From the NCBI GenBank assembly GCA_036250195.1, contig JAVHZZ010000015.1, positions 2,356,001 through 2,420,000 on the forward strand: a stretch of DNA of 64,000 nucleotides, read 5' to 3'. The stretch comes from Mixophyes australis (taxonomy: Eukaryota; Chordata; Amphibia; Anura; Limnodynastidae). The translations under genes were made by a program, and so were the position numbers. This document shows, piece after piece, positions 14,701-28,870 of this stretch (position 1 is its first letter; every line of letters starts with the position of its first letter). Below the pieces are notes generated by a model, which saw only the letters and a list, made by a program, of their open reading frames with translations, had not been told where the DNA came from and ran no database searches.

Positions 14701-17700
14701 TTCATGATTCGTGTTCCGATTCATAATTCATGATTCAATTCATGATTCATGATTCAATTCATGATTCATGTTTCGATTCATGATTCATGATTCGATTCAT
14801 GATTCATGATTCAATTCATGATTCATGATTCATAAATCATAAATCAATTTATGATTCATGATTCGATTCATGATTCCTGATTCAAGATTTAATTCATGAT
14901 TCATGATTCGATTCATGATTCATGATTCAATTCATGATTCATGATTCATAATTCATGATTCGATTCATGATTCATGATTCGATTCATGATTCATGATTCA
15001 TGATTTAATTCATGATTCATGATTCATGATTCAATTCATGATTCATGATTCGATTCATGATTCATGATTCAATTCATGATTTATGATTTATGATTCAATT
15101 TATGATTCAATTCATGATTCATGATTCATGATTAGATTCATGATTCATGATTCATGATTCAATTCATGATTTATGATTTATTATTCAATTTATGATTCAA
15201 TTCATGATTCATGATTCATGATTCAATTCATGATTCATGATTCGATTCATGATTCATGATTCATGATTCAATTCATGATTCATGATTCGATTCATGATTC
15301 ATGATTCATGATTCAATTCATGATTCATGATTCGATTCATGATTCATGATTCATAATTCATGATTCGATTCATGATTCATGATTCATGATTCAATTCATG
15401 ATTCATGATTCAATTCATGATTCATGATTGGATTCATGATTCATGATTCAATTCATGATTCATGATTCATGATTCGATTCATGATTAGATTAATGATTCA
15501 TGATTAATGATTTATGATTCGTTTCATGATTCATGATTCAGGATTATGATTCGTGTTTCGATTCATAATTCATGATTCAATTCATGATTCATGATTCAAT
15601 TCATGATTCATGTTTCGATTCATGATTCATGATTCGATTCATGATTCATGATTCAATTCATGATTCATGATTCATAATTCATGATTCATGTTTCGATTCA
15701 TGATTCATGATTTGATTCATGATTCATGATTCAATTCATGATTCATGATTCAGAATTCATGATTCGATTCATGATTCATGATTCATGATTCATGATTTAA
15801 TTCATGATTCATGATTCATGACTCGATTCATGATTCATGATTCAATTCATGATTCATGATTCATAATTCATGATTCGATTCATGATTCATGATTCGATTC
15901 ATGATTCATGATTCAATTCATGATTCATGATTCAATTCATGATTTATGATTTATGATTCAATTTATGATTCAATTCATGATTCATGATTAGATTCATGAT
16001 TCATGATTCGATTCATGATTCATGATTCAATTCATGATTTATGATTTATGATTCAATTTATGATTCAATTCATGATTCATGATTCATGATTAGATTCATG
16101 ATTCATGATTTGATTCATGATTCATGATTCAATTCATGATTTATGATTTATGATTCAATTTATGATTCAATTCATGATTCATGATTCAGTTCATGATTCA
16201 TGATTCATTTCATGATTCATGATTCAATTCATGATTTATGATTCATGATTCGATTCATGATTCATGATTCAATTCATGATTTATGATTCAATTTATGATT
16301 CAATTCATGATTCATGATTCATGATTCAATTCATGATTCATGTTTCATAATTCATGATTCGATTCATGATTCATGATTCGATTCATGATTCATGATTTGA
16401 TTCATGATTCATGATTCATGATTTAATTCATGATTCATGATTCATGATTCAATTCATGATTCAAGATTCGATTCATGATTCATGATTCAATTCATGATTT
16501 ATGATTTATGATTCAATTTATGATTCGATTCATGATTCATGATTTAATTCATGATTCATGATTCATGATTCAATTCATGATTCATGATTCGATTCATGAT
16601 TCATGATTCGATTCATGATTCATGATTCAATTCATGATTCATGATTCATAATTCATGATTCGATTCATGATTCATGATTCAATTCATGATTCATGATTCA
16701 TAATTCATGATTCGATTCATGATTCATGATTCAATTCATGATTCATGATTCGATTCATGATTCATGATTCATGATTCAATTCATGATTCATGATTCAATT
16801 CATGATTCATGATTCAGGATTCAATTCATGATTCATGATTCGATTCATGATTCATGATTCAATTCATGATTCATGATTCATGATTCAATTCATGATTCAT
16901 GATTCATAATTCATGATTCGATTCATGATTCATGATTCGATTCATGATTCATGATTCATGATTTAATTCATGATTCATGATTCATGATTCAATTCATGAT
17001 TCAAGATTCGATTCTTGATTCATGATTCAATTCATGATTTATGATTTATGATTCAATTTATGATTCGATTCATGATTCATGATTCATGATTTAATTCATG
17101 ATTCATGATTCAATTCATGATTCATGATTCGATTCATGATTCATGATTCAATTCATGATTTATGATTTATGATTCAATTTATGATTCAATTCATGATTCA
17201 TGATTCATGATTAGATTCATGATTTATGATTCGATTCATGATTCATGATTCAATTCATGATTTATGATTCAATTTATGATTCAATTCATGATTCATGATT
17301 CAATTTATGATTCATGATTCGATTCATGATTCATGATTCAATTCATGATTCATGATTCATGATTCAATTCATGATTCATGATTCATGATTCAATTCATGA
17401 TTCATGATTCATGATTCATGTTTCATGATTCAATTCATGAATCATGATTCAATTCATGATTCATGATTCGATTGATGATTCATGATTCAATTCATGATTC
17501 ATGATTCAATTCATGATTCATGATTCAATTCATGATTCTTGATTTAATTCATGATTCATAATTCATGATTCATGATTCAATTCATAATTCATGATTCAAT
17601 TCATGATTCATGATGCGATTCATGATTCATGATTCGATTCATGATTCATGATTCAATTCATGATTCATGATTTATGATTCAATTCATGATTCAATTCATG

Positions 17701-18773
17701 ATTCATTTCATGATTCATGATTCGATTCATGATTCATGATTCATGATTCAATTCATGATTCATGATTCATGATTCAATTCATGATTCATGATTCAATTCA
17801 TGATTCATGATTCGATTAATGATTCATGATTCGATTCATGATTCATGATTCAATTCATGATTCATGATTAAATGATTCAATTCATGATTCATGATTCGAT
17901 TCATGATTCATGATTCATGATTCAATTCATGATTCATGATTCGATTTATGATTCATGATTCAATTCATGATTCATGATTTATGATTCAATTCATGATCAA
18001 TTCATGATTCATGATTCATAATTTTTGATTCGATTCATGATTCATGATTCAGGATTCATGATTCAATTCATGATTCATGATTCAATTCATGATTCAATTC
18101 ATGATTCATGATTCAATTCATGATTCATGATTCATGATTCATAAATCATGATTCGATTCATGATTCATGATTCATGATTAGATTCATGATTCATGATTCG
18201 ATTCATGATTCATGATTCAATTCATGATTTATGATTTATGATTCAATTTATGATTCAATTCACGATTCATGATTCAATTCATGATTCATGATTCATGATT
18301 CGATTAATGATTCATGATTCAATTCATGATTCATGATTCAATTCATGATTCATGATTCGATTCATGATTCATGATTCAATTCATGATTCACGATTCATGA
18401 TTCAATTCATGATTCATGATTCATGATTCAATTCATGATTCATAATTCAATTCATGATTCATGATTCGATTCATGATTCATGATTCGATTCATGATTCAT
18501 GATTCAATTCATGATTCATGATTTATGATTCAATTCATGATTCAATTCATGATTCATTTCATGATTCATGATTTGATTCATGATTCGATTCATGATTCAT
18601 GATTTATGATTCATGATTCATGATTCAATTCATGATTCATGATTCAAGATTCAATTCATGATTCATGATTCAATTCATGATTCTTGATTCGATTCATGAT
18701 TCATAATTCATGATTTATGATTCATGATTAGATTCATGATTCATGATTCATGATTCAATTCATGATTAATGAT
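11706..18773. repeat. Region I higher-order repeat, copy 3 (7.07 kb, expanded)
   Basis: Landmarks are: start phrase at 11706, GGTTAG at 11722 and 12967, AATTTTTG at 13904, TGAGTCA at 14226, CGTGTTCCG at 14710, CGTGTTTCG near 15553. Up to about 16.54 kb it follows copy 2 at an offset of about 5.9-6.0 kb. It then carries about 1.35 kb of extra array before rejoining near 17.9 kb, which makes it the longest of the three. C-to-T at a CpG is visible at 16111, where copies 1 and 2 keep TTCG. Confidence 0.87.
16540..17900. repeat. Extra block of about 1.35 kb inside HOR copy 3
   Basis: The copy 2-to-copy 3 offset changes from about 5965 bp (CGTGTTTCG markers) to 7317 bp (CGATTT at 10625 and 17942) across this stretch, so roughly 1.35 kb is present here and missing from copies 1 and 2. 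The content resembles region II. In particular, the paired words CAAGATTCGATTCTTG occur near 17002 and again near 26158 and 26450, and the entry sequence near 16530 matches that near 25640. This suggests transfer of a region II-type segment, by unequal exchange or conversion, into a region I unit, or retention of an ancestral segment. Confidence 0.72.
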
Positions 18774-19700
18774 CCGATTCATGATTAATGGTTAGATTCA
18801 TGATTTATGATTCAAATCATGATTCATGATTCATTATTTAATTCATGATTCATGATTCGATTCATGATTCATGATTCAATTCATGATTCATGATTTATTA
18901 TTTAATTCATGATTCATGATTCGATTCATGATTCATGATTCAATTCATGATTCATGATTCAATTCATGATTCATGATTCATGATTGAATTCATGATTCAT
19001 AATTCATGATTCGATTCATGATTCATGATTCATGATTCATGATTCAATTCATGATTCATGATTCAATTCATGATTCATGATTCAATTCATGATTCATGAT
19101 TCATGATTCATGATTCAATTCATGATTCATGATTCAATTCATGATTCATGATTCGATTCATGATTCATGATTCATAATTCATGATTCGATTCATGATTCA
19201 TGATTCAATTCATGATTCATGATTCATGATTCATGATTCATGATTCATGATTCAATTCATGATTCATGATTCAATTCATGATTCATGATTCATGATTCAA
19301 TTCATGATTCATGATTTATGATTTATGATTCAATTCATGATTCATGATTCAATTCATGATTCATGATTCAATTCATGATTCATGATTCATAATTCATGAT
19401 TCGATTCATGATTCATGATTCATGATTCATGATGCATGATTCAATTCATGATTCATGATTCAATTCATGATTCATGATTCATGATTCAATTCATGATTCA
19501 TGATTCATGATTCAATTCATGATTCATGATTCATGATTCATGATTCATGATTCAATTCATGATTCATGATTCAATTCATGATTCATGATTCATGATTCAT
19601 AATTCATGATTCGATTCATGATTCATGATTCAATTCATGATTCATGATTCAATTCATGATTCATGATTCATAATTCATGATTCATGATTCAATTCATGAA
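18774..19700. repeat. Region I HOR copy 4, truncated start
   Basis: The start phrase and GGTTAG (18790) are normal, but AATTTTTG follows after only 920 bp (19710, mutated to CATTTTTG) instead of 2182-2234 bp. The missing length of about 1.3 kb is about one GGTTAG-type subunit, and no second GGTTAG is found. This is the expected product of an unequal crossover between the two paired subunits. It marks the end of the regular 5.9 kb series. Confidence 0.8.
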
Positions 19701-22700
19701 TTATGATTCCATTTTTGATTCATGATTTAATTCATGATTCATGATTTGATTCATGATTCATGATTCAATTCATGATTCATTTCATGATTCATGATTCAAT
19801 TCATGATTCATGATTCAATTCATGATTCATGATTCATGATTCAATTCATGATTCATAATTCAATTCATGATTCAATTCATGATTCATTTCATGATTTATG
19901 ATTTAATTCATGATTAATGATTCATGATTCAATTCATGATTCATGATGCAATTCATGATTCATGATTCAATTCATGATTCATGATTCAATTCATGTTTCA
20001 TGATTCGATTCATGATTCATGATTAAATTCATGATTCATGAGTCAATTCATGATTCATAATTCGATTCATGATTCATGATTCATGATTCGATTCATGATT
20101 CATGTTTCATGATTCAATTCATGATTCATGATTCGATTTATGATTTATGATTCAATTCATGATTCATGATTTATGATTCAATTCATGATTCAATTCATGA
20201 TTCATGATTCAATTCATGATTCGAGATTCATGATTCGATTCATGATTCATGATTCAATTCATGATTCATGATTCATGATTCATTTCATGATTCAATTCAT
20301 GATTCATGATTCATGATTCAATTCAGGATTCATGATTCATGATTCATTTCATGATTCAATTCATGATTCATGATTCATGATTCAACTCATGATTCATGAT
20401 TCATGATTCGATTCATGATTCATGATTCATGATTCATGATTCATGATTCAATTCATGATTCATGATTCAATTCATGATTCATGATTTGATTCATGATTAA
20501 TGATTTATGATTCGTTTCATGATTCATGATTCATTTCATGATTCGTATTCCGATTCATAATTCATGATTCAATTCATGATTCATGATTCAATTCATGATT
20601 CATGTTTCGATTCATGATTCATGATTCGATTCATGATTCATGATTCAATTCATGATTCATGATTCATAATTCATAAATCAATTTATGATTCATGATTCGA
20701 TTCATGATTCATGATTCAAGATTTAATTCATGATTCATGATTCGATTCATGATTCATGATTCAATTCATTATTCATGATTCATAATTCATGATTCGATTC
20801 ATGATTCATGATTCGATTCATGATTCATGATTTAATTCATGATTCATGATTCAATTCATGATTCATGATTCGATTCATGATTCATGATTCAATTCATGAT
20901 TTATGATTTATGATTCAATTTATGATTCAATTCATGATTCATGATTCATGATTAGATTCATGATTCATGATTCGATTCATGATTCATGATTCATGATTCA
21001 ATTCATGATTTATGATTTATTATTCAATTTATGATTCAATTCATGATTCATGATTCATGATTCAATTCATGATTCATGATTCAATTCATGATTCATGATT
21101 CATGATTCAATTCATGATTCATGATTCGATTCATGATTCATGATTCATGATTCAATTCATGATTCATGATTCGATTCATGATTCATGATTCATAATTCAT
21201 GATTCGATTCATGATTCATGATTCATGATTCAATTCATGATTCATGATTCAATTCATGATTCATGATTGGATTCATGATTCATGATTCAATTCATGATTC
21301 ATGATTAAATGATTCACTTCATGATTCATGATTCGATTCCTGATTCATGATTCATGATTCGATTCATGATTCATGATTCATGATTCAATGCATGATTCAT
21401 GATTCAATGCATGATTCATGATTCAATTTATGATTCATGATTCATGATTCATGATTCAATTCATGATTCGAGATTCATGATTCGATTCATGATTCATGAT
21501 TCATGATTTATGATTCATGATTAGATTCATGATTCATGATTAATGATTTATGATTCGTTTCATGATTCATGATTCATTTCATGATTCGTTTTTCGATTCA
21601 TAATTCATGATTCAATTCATGATTCATGATTCAATTCATGATTCATGTTTCGATTCATGATTCATGATTCGATTCATGATTCATGATTCAATTCATGATT
21701 CATGATTCATAATTCATGATTCGAATCATGATTCATGATTCGATTTATGATTCATGATTCATGATTCAATTCATGATTCATGATTTGATTCATGATTCAT
21801 GATTCGATTCATGATTCATGATTCATAATTCATGATTCGATTCATGATTCATGATTCATGATTCAATTCATGATTCATGATTCAATTCATGATTCATGAT
21901 TGGATTCATGATTCATGATTCAATTCATGATTCATGATTAAATGATTCAATTCATGATTCATGATTCGATTCATGATTCATGATTCATGATTCGATTCAT
22001 GATTCATGATTCATGATTCGATTTATGATTCATGATTCATGATTCATGATTCAATTCATGATTCGAGATTCATGATTCGATTCATGATTCATGATTCATG
22101 ATTCGATTCATGATTAGATTCATGATTCGATTCATGATTCATGATTCATGATTAGATTCATGATTAGATTCATGATTCATGATTAATGATTTATGATTAG
22201 TTTCATGATTCATGATTCATTTCATGATTCGTGTTTCGATTCATAATTCATGATTCAATTCATGATTCATGATTCAATTCATGATTCATGTTTCGATTCA
22301 TGATTCATGATTCGATTCATGATTCATGATTCAATTCATGATTCATGGATCATAATTCATGATTCGATTCATGATTCATGATTCGATTCATGATTCATGA
22401 TTCATGATTTAATTCATGATTCATGATTCATGACTCGATTCATGATTCATGATTCAATTCATGATTCATGATTCATAATTCATGATTCGATTCATGATTC
22501 ATGATTCGATTCATGATTCATGATTCAATTCATGATTTATGATTTATGATTCAATTTATGATTCAATTCATGATTCATGATTCATGATTAGATTCATGAT
22601 TCATGATTCGATTCATGATTCATGATTCAATTCATGATTTATGATTCAATTTATGATTCAATTCATGATTCATGATTCATGATTAGATTCATGATTCATG

Positions 22701-23195
22701 ATTCGATTCATGATTCATGATTCAATTCATGATTTATGATTTATGATTCAATTTATGATTCAATTCATGATTCATGATTCAGTTCATGATTCATGATTCA
22801 ATTCATGATTTATGATTCAATTCATGAATTATGATTCATGATTCAATTCATGATTCATGATTCGATTCATGATTCATGATTCAATTCATGATTCATGATT
22901 TATGATTCAATTCATGATTCATGATTCATAATTCATGATTCGATTCATGATTCATGATTCGATTCATGATTCATGATTCATGATTTAATTCATGATTCAT
23001 GATTCAATTCATGATTCAAGATTCGATTCATGATTCATGATTCATAATTCATGATTCGATTCATGATTCATAATTCATGATTCGATTCATAATTCATGAT
23101 TCGATTCATGATTCATGATTCAATTCATGATTCATGATTTATGATTCAATTCATGATTCGTGATTCAATTCATGATTCATGATTCAATTCATGAA
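19700..23195. repeat. Region II unit, first copy (about 3.49 kb)
   Basis: Markers CATTTTTG (19710) and CGTATTCCG (20544) recur as AATTTTTG (23205) and CGTGTTCCG (24032), giving offsets of 3495 and 3488 bp. CCTG at 21339 recurs at 24801 (3462 bp). A 14-bp insertion (GAGATTCATGATTC, near 20223), absent from all three region I HORs, first appears here. An internal segment with ATTAAATGATTC is itself repeated (near 21304 and 21937). TGAGTCA at 20039 links this unit to region I. Confidence 0.78.
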
Positions 23196-26100
23196 TTATG
23201 ATTCAATTTTTGATTCATGATTTAATTCATGATTCATGATTTGATTCATGATTCATGATTCAATTCATGATTCATTTCATGATTCATGATTCAATTCATG
23301 ATTCATGATTCAATTCATGATTCATGATTCATGATTCAATTCATGATTCATGATTCAATTCATGATTCAATTCATGATTCATTTCATGATTTATGATTTA
23401 ATTCATGATTAATGATTCATGATTCAATTCATGATTCATGATGCAATTCATGATTCATGATTCAATTCATGATTCATGATTCAATTCATGTTTCATGATT
23501 CGATTCATGATTCATGATTAAATTCATGATTCATGAGTCAATTCATGATTCATAATTCGATTCATGATTCATGATTCATGATTCGATTCATGATTCATGT
23601 TTCATGATTCAATTCATGATTCATGATTCGATTTATGATTTATGATTCAATTCATGATTCATGATTTATGATTCAATTCATGATTCAATTCATGATTCAT
23701 GATTCAATTCATGATTCGAGATTCATGATTCGATTCATGATTCATGATTCAATTCATGATTCATGATTCATGATTCATTTCATGATTCAATTCATGATTC
23801 ATGATTCATGATTCAATTCAGGATTCATGATTCATGATTCATTTCATGATTCAATTCATGATTCATGATTCATGATTCAACTCATGATTCATGATTCATG
23901 ATTCGATTCATGATTCATGATTCATGATTCATGATTCAATTCATGATTCATGATTCAATTCATGATTCATGATTTGATTCATGATTAATGCCTTATGATT
24001 CGTTTCATGATTCATGATTCATTTCATGATTCGTGTTCCGATTCATAATTCATGATTCAATTCATGATTCATGATTCAATTCATGATTCATGTTTCGATT
24101 CATGATTCATGATTCGATTCATGATTCATGATTCAATTCATGATTCATGATTCATAATTCATAAATCAATTTATGATTCATGATTCGATTCATGATTCAT
24201 GATTCAAGATTTAATTCATGATTCATGATTCGATTCATGATTCATGATTCAATTCATGATTCATGATTCATAATTCATGATTCGATTCATGATTCATGAT
24301 TCGATTCATGATTCATGATTCATGATTTAATTCATGATTCATGATTCATGATTCAATTCATGATTCATGATTCAATTCATGATTTATGATTTATGATTCA
24401 ATTTATGATTCAATTCATGATTCATGATTCATGATTAGATTCATGATTCATGATTCGATTCATGATTCATGATTCATGATTCAATTCATGATTTATGATT
24501 TATTATTCAATTTATGATTCAATTCATGATTCATGATTCATGATTCAATTCATGATTCATGATTCGATTCATGATTCATGATTCATGATTCAATTCATGA
24601 TTCATGATTCGATTCATGATTCATGATTCATGATTCAATTCATGATTCATGATTCGATTCATGATTCATGATTCATAATTCATGATTCGATTCATGATTC
24701 ATGATTCAATTCATGATTCAATTCATGATTGGATTCATGATTCATGATTCAATTCATGATTCATGATTAAATGATTCAATTCATGATTCATGATTCGATT
24801 CCTGATTCATGATTCATGATTCGATTCATGATTCATGATTCATGATTCAATGCATGATTCATGATTCAATGCATGATTCATGATTCAATTTATGATTCAT
24901 GATTCATGATTCATGATTCAATTCATGATTCGAGATTCATGATTCGATTCATGATTCATGATTCATGATTTATGATTCATGATAGGATTCATGATTCATG
25001 ATTAATGATTTATGATTCGTTTCATGATTCATGATTCATTTCATGATTCGTGTTTCGATTCATAATTCATGATTCAATTCATGATTCATGATTCAATTCA
25101 TGATTCATGTTTCGATTCATGATTCATGATTCGATTCATGATTCATGATTCAATTCATGATTCATGATTCATAATTCATGATTCGATTCATGATTCATGA
25201 TTCGATTCATGATTCATGATTCATGATTTAATTCATGATTCATGATTCATGACTCGATTCATGATTCATGATTCAATTCATGATTCATGATTCATAATTC
25301 ATGATTCGATTCATGATTCATGATTCGATTCATGATTCATGATTCGATTCATGATTCATGATTCAATTCATGATTTATGATTTATGATTCAATTTATGAT
25401 TCAATTCATGATTCATGATTCATGATTAGATTCATGATTCATGATTCAATTCATGATTCATGATTCATAATTCATGATTCGATTCATGATTCATGATTCG
25501 ATTCATGATTCATGATTCGATTCATGATTCATGATTCATGATTTAATTCATGATTCATGATTCAATTCATGATTCAAGATTCGATTCATGATTCATGATT
25601 CAATTCATGATTTATGATTTATGATTCAATTTATGATTCGATTCATGATTCATGATTTAATTCATGATTCATGATTCATGATTCAATTCATGATTCATGA
25701 TTCGATTCATGATTCATGATTCGATTCATGATTCATGATTCAATTCATGATTCATGATTCATAATTCATGATTCGATTTATGATTCATAATTCATGATTC
25801 GATTCATGATTCATGATTCGATTCATGATTCATGATTCAATTCATGATTTATGATTTATGATTCAATTTATGATTCAATTCATGATTCATGATTCAGTTC
25901 ATGATTCATGATTCAATTCATGATTCATGATTCAATTCATGATTCATGATTCATGATTCAATTCATGATTCATGATTCGATTCATGATTCATGATTCAAT
26001 TCATGATTCATGATTCATGATTCAATTCATGATTCATGATTCATAATTCATGATTCGATTCATGATTCATGATTCGATTCATGATTCATGATTCGATTCA

Positions 26101-26700
26101 TATTTCATGATTCATGATTTAATTCATGATTCATGATTCATGATTCAATTCATGATTCAAGATTCGATTCTTGATTCATGATTCAATTCATGATTTATGA
26201 TTTATGATTCAATTTATGATTCGATTCATGATTCATGATTCATGATTTAATTCATGATTCATGATTCGATTCATGATTCATGATTCAATTCATGATTCAT
26301 GATTCATGATTCAATTCATGATTCATGATTCATAATTCATGATTCGATTCATGATTCGATTCATGATTCATGATTCGATTCATGATTCATGATTCATGAT
26401 TTAATTCATGACTCATGATTCATGATTCAATTCATGATTCAAGATTCGATTCTTGATTCATGATTCAATTCATGAATTATGATTTATGATTCGATTCATG
26501 ATTCGATTCATGATTCATGATTCGATTCATGATTCATGATTCAATTCATGATTCATGATTCATAATTCATGATTCGATTCATGATTCATGATTCGATTCA
26601 TGATTCATGATTCGATTCATGATTCATGATTCATTATTTAATTCATGATTCATGATTCATGATTCAATTCATGATTCATGATTCGATTCATGATTCATGA
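23196..26700. repeat. Region II unit, second copy (about 3.49 kb)
   Basis: This copies the preceding unit with AATTTTTG at 23205, TGAGTCA at 23534, CGTGTTCCG at 24032 and CCTG at 24801. The homology fades in the right part, where words containing CAAGATTCG and TTAATTC dominate (25.6-26.5 kb) and resemble the extra block in region I copy 3. A local oddity is ATGCCTTATG near 23990 in place of ATGATTTATG. The right limit is approximate. Confidence 0.7.
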
Positions 26701-27450
26701 TTCAATTCATGATTTATGATTTATGATTCAATTTATGATTCAATTCATGATTCATGATTCATGATTAGATTCATGATTTATGATTCGATTCATGATTCAT
26801 GATTCAATTCATGATTTATGATTCAATTTATGATTCAATTCATGATTCATGATTCAATTTATGATTCATGATTCGATTCATGATTCATGATTCAATTCAT
26901 GATTCATGATTCATGATTCAATTCATGATTCATGATTCGATTCATGATTCATGATTCAATTCATGATTCATGATTCATGATTCAATTCATGATTCATGAT
27001 TCATGATTCATGATTCAATTCATGATTCATGATTCAATTCATGATTCATGATTCGATTCATGATTCATGATTCAATTCATGATTCATGATTCAATTCATG
27101 ATTCATGATTTAATTCATGATTCATAATTCATGATTCATGATTCAATTCATAATTCATGATTCAATTCATGATTCATGATTTATGAATCAATTCATGATT
27201 CAATTCATGATTCATTTTATGATTCATGATTCGATTCATGATTCATGATTCATGATTCGATTCATGATTCATGATTCGATTCATGATTCATAATTCATGA
27301 TTCAATTCATGATTCATGATTCATGATTCATGATTCAAGATTCAATTCATGATTAATGATTCAATTCATGATTCATGATTCGATTCATGATTTATAATTC
27401 ATGATTTATGATTCATGATTCGATTCATGATTCATGATTCATGGTTCAAT
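26700..27450. repeat. Mosaic 5-/7-bp array between region II and the right-end-like block
   Basis: This is the same 5/7-bp words with no marker strong enough to assign a HOR. The single words TTATGAATCAATTC near 27181 and CATTTTATGATTC near 27213 are unusual. Near 27350, CAAGATTCAATTCATG resembles the closing words of the region I units (for example near 5660), so part of this stretch may be a decayed HOR end. Nothing else is seen. Confidence 0.6.
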
Positions 27451-28870
27451 TCATGATTCATTATTTAATTCATGATTCATGATTTGATTCATGATTCATG
27501 ATTAGATTCATGATTTATAATTCAAATCATGATTCATGATTCATTATTTAATTCATGATTCATGATTCGATTCATGTTTCAATTCATGATTCATGATTCA
27601 TTATTTAATTCATGATTCATGATTCGATTCATGATTCAATTCATGATTCATGATTCATGATTCAATTCATGATTCATGATTCATGATTCAATTCATGATT
27701 CATGATTCATGATTCGATTTATGATTCATGATTAATGATTCATGATTCATGATTCAATTCATGATTCATGATTCAATTCATGATTCATGATTTATGATTC
27801 AATTCATGATTCAATTCATGATTCATGATTCGATTCATGAATTATGATTCAATTTATGATTCATGATTTAATTCATGATTCATGATTTGATTCATGATTC
27901 ATGATTCAATTCATGATTCATTTAATAATTCATGATTCAATTCATGATTCATGATTCAATTCATGATTCATTTCATGATTCGAGTTTCGATTCATAATGC
28001 ATGATTCAATTCATGATTCATGATTCAATTCATGATTCATGTTTCGATTCATGATTCATGATTCGATTCATAATTCATGATTCAATTCATGATTCATGAT
28101 TCATAATTCATGATTCGATTCATGATTCATGATTCCATTCATGATTCATGATTCATGATTTAATTCATGATTCATGATTCATGATTCGATTCATGATTCA
28201 TGATTCAATTCATGATTCATGATTCATAATTTATGATTCGATTCATGACTCATGATTTGATTCATGATTCATGATTCATGATTCAATTCATGATTTATGA
28301 TTTATGATTTAATTTATGACTCAATTCATGATTCATGATTCAATTCATGATTCATGATTCGATTCATGATTCAATTCATGATTTATGATTTATGATTCAA
28401 TTTATGATTCAATTCATGATTCATGATTCAATTCATGATTCATGATTCATGGATCTATTCATGATTCATGATTCAATTCATGATTCATGATTCAATTCAT
28501 GATTCATGATTCGATTCATGATTCATGATTCAATTCATGATTCATGATTCATGATTCAATTCATGATTCATGATTCATGATTCATGATTCAATTCATGAT
28601 TCATGATTCAATTCATGATTCATGATTCGATTCATGATTCATGATTCGATTCATGATTCATGATTCAATTCATGATTCATGATTAAATGATTCAATTCAT
28701 GATTCATGATTCATGATTCAATTCATGATTCATGATTCGATTTATGATTCATGATTCAATTCATGATTCATGATTTATGATTCAATTCATGATCAATTCA
28801 TGATTCATGATTTATAATTTATGATTCGATTCATGATTCATGATTCATAAATCATGATTCGATTCATGAT
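27450..28870. repeat. Right-end-type (region VI) block isolated in mid-window
   Basis: This block shares rare words with region VI and not with its neighbours: CGAGTTTCG at 27981 (also 58877 and 62857), GATTCCATTC near 28132 (also near 59030 and 62996), TTTATAATTCAAATC near 27513 (also near 58372 and 62332), and TATGATTCAT after GAATTATGATTCA near 27840. It carries exact TGACTCA at 28246 and 28317. It implies that the family now found at 58-64 kb once interleaved here, or was moved here. Confidence 0.72.

Noticed and set aside
17434..17446. Single TGAATCA words (also near 32770, 39178, 39294, 44799, 51597, 60272) as micro-inversions
   Set aside because: One T-to-A change at the central base turns TGATTCA into its own reverse complement, so an inversion is not needed to explain isolated cases.
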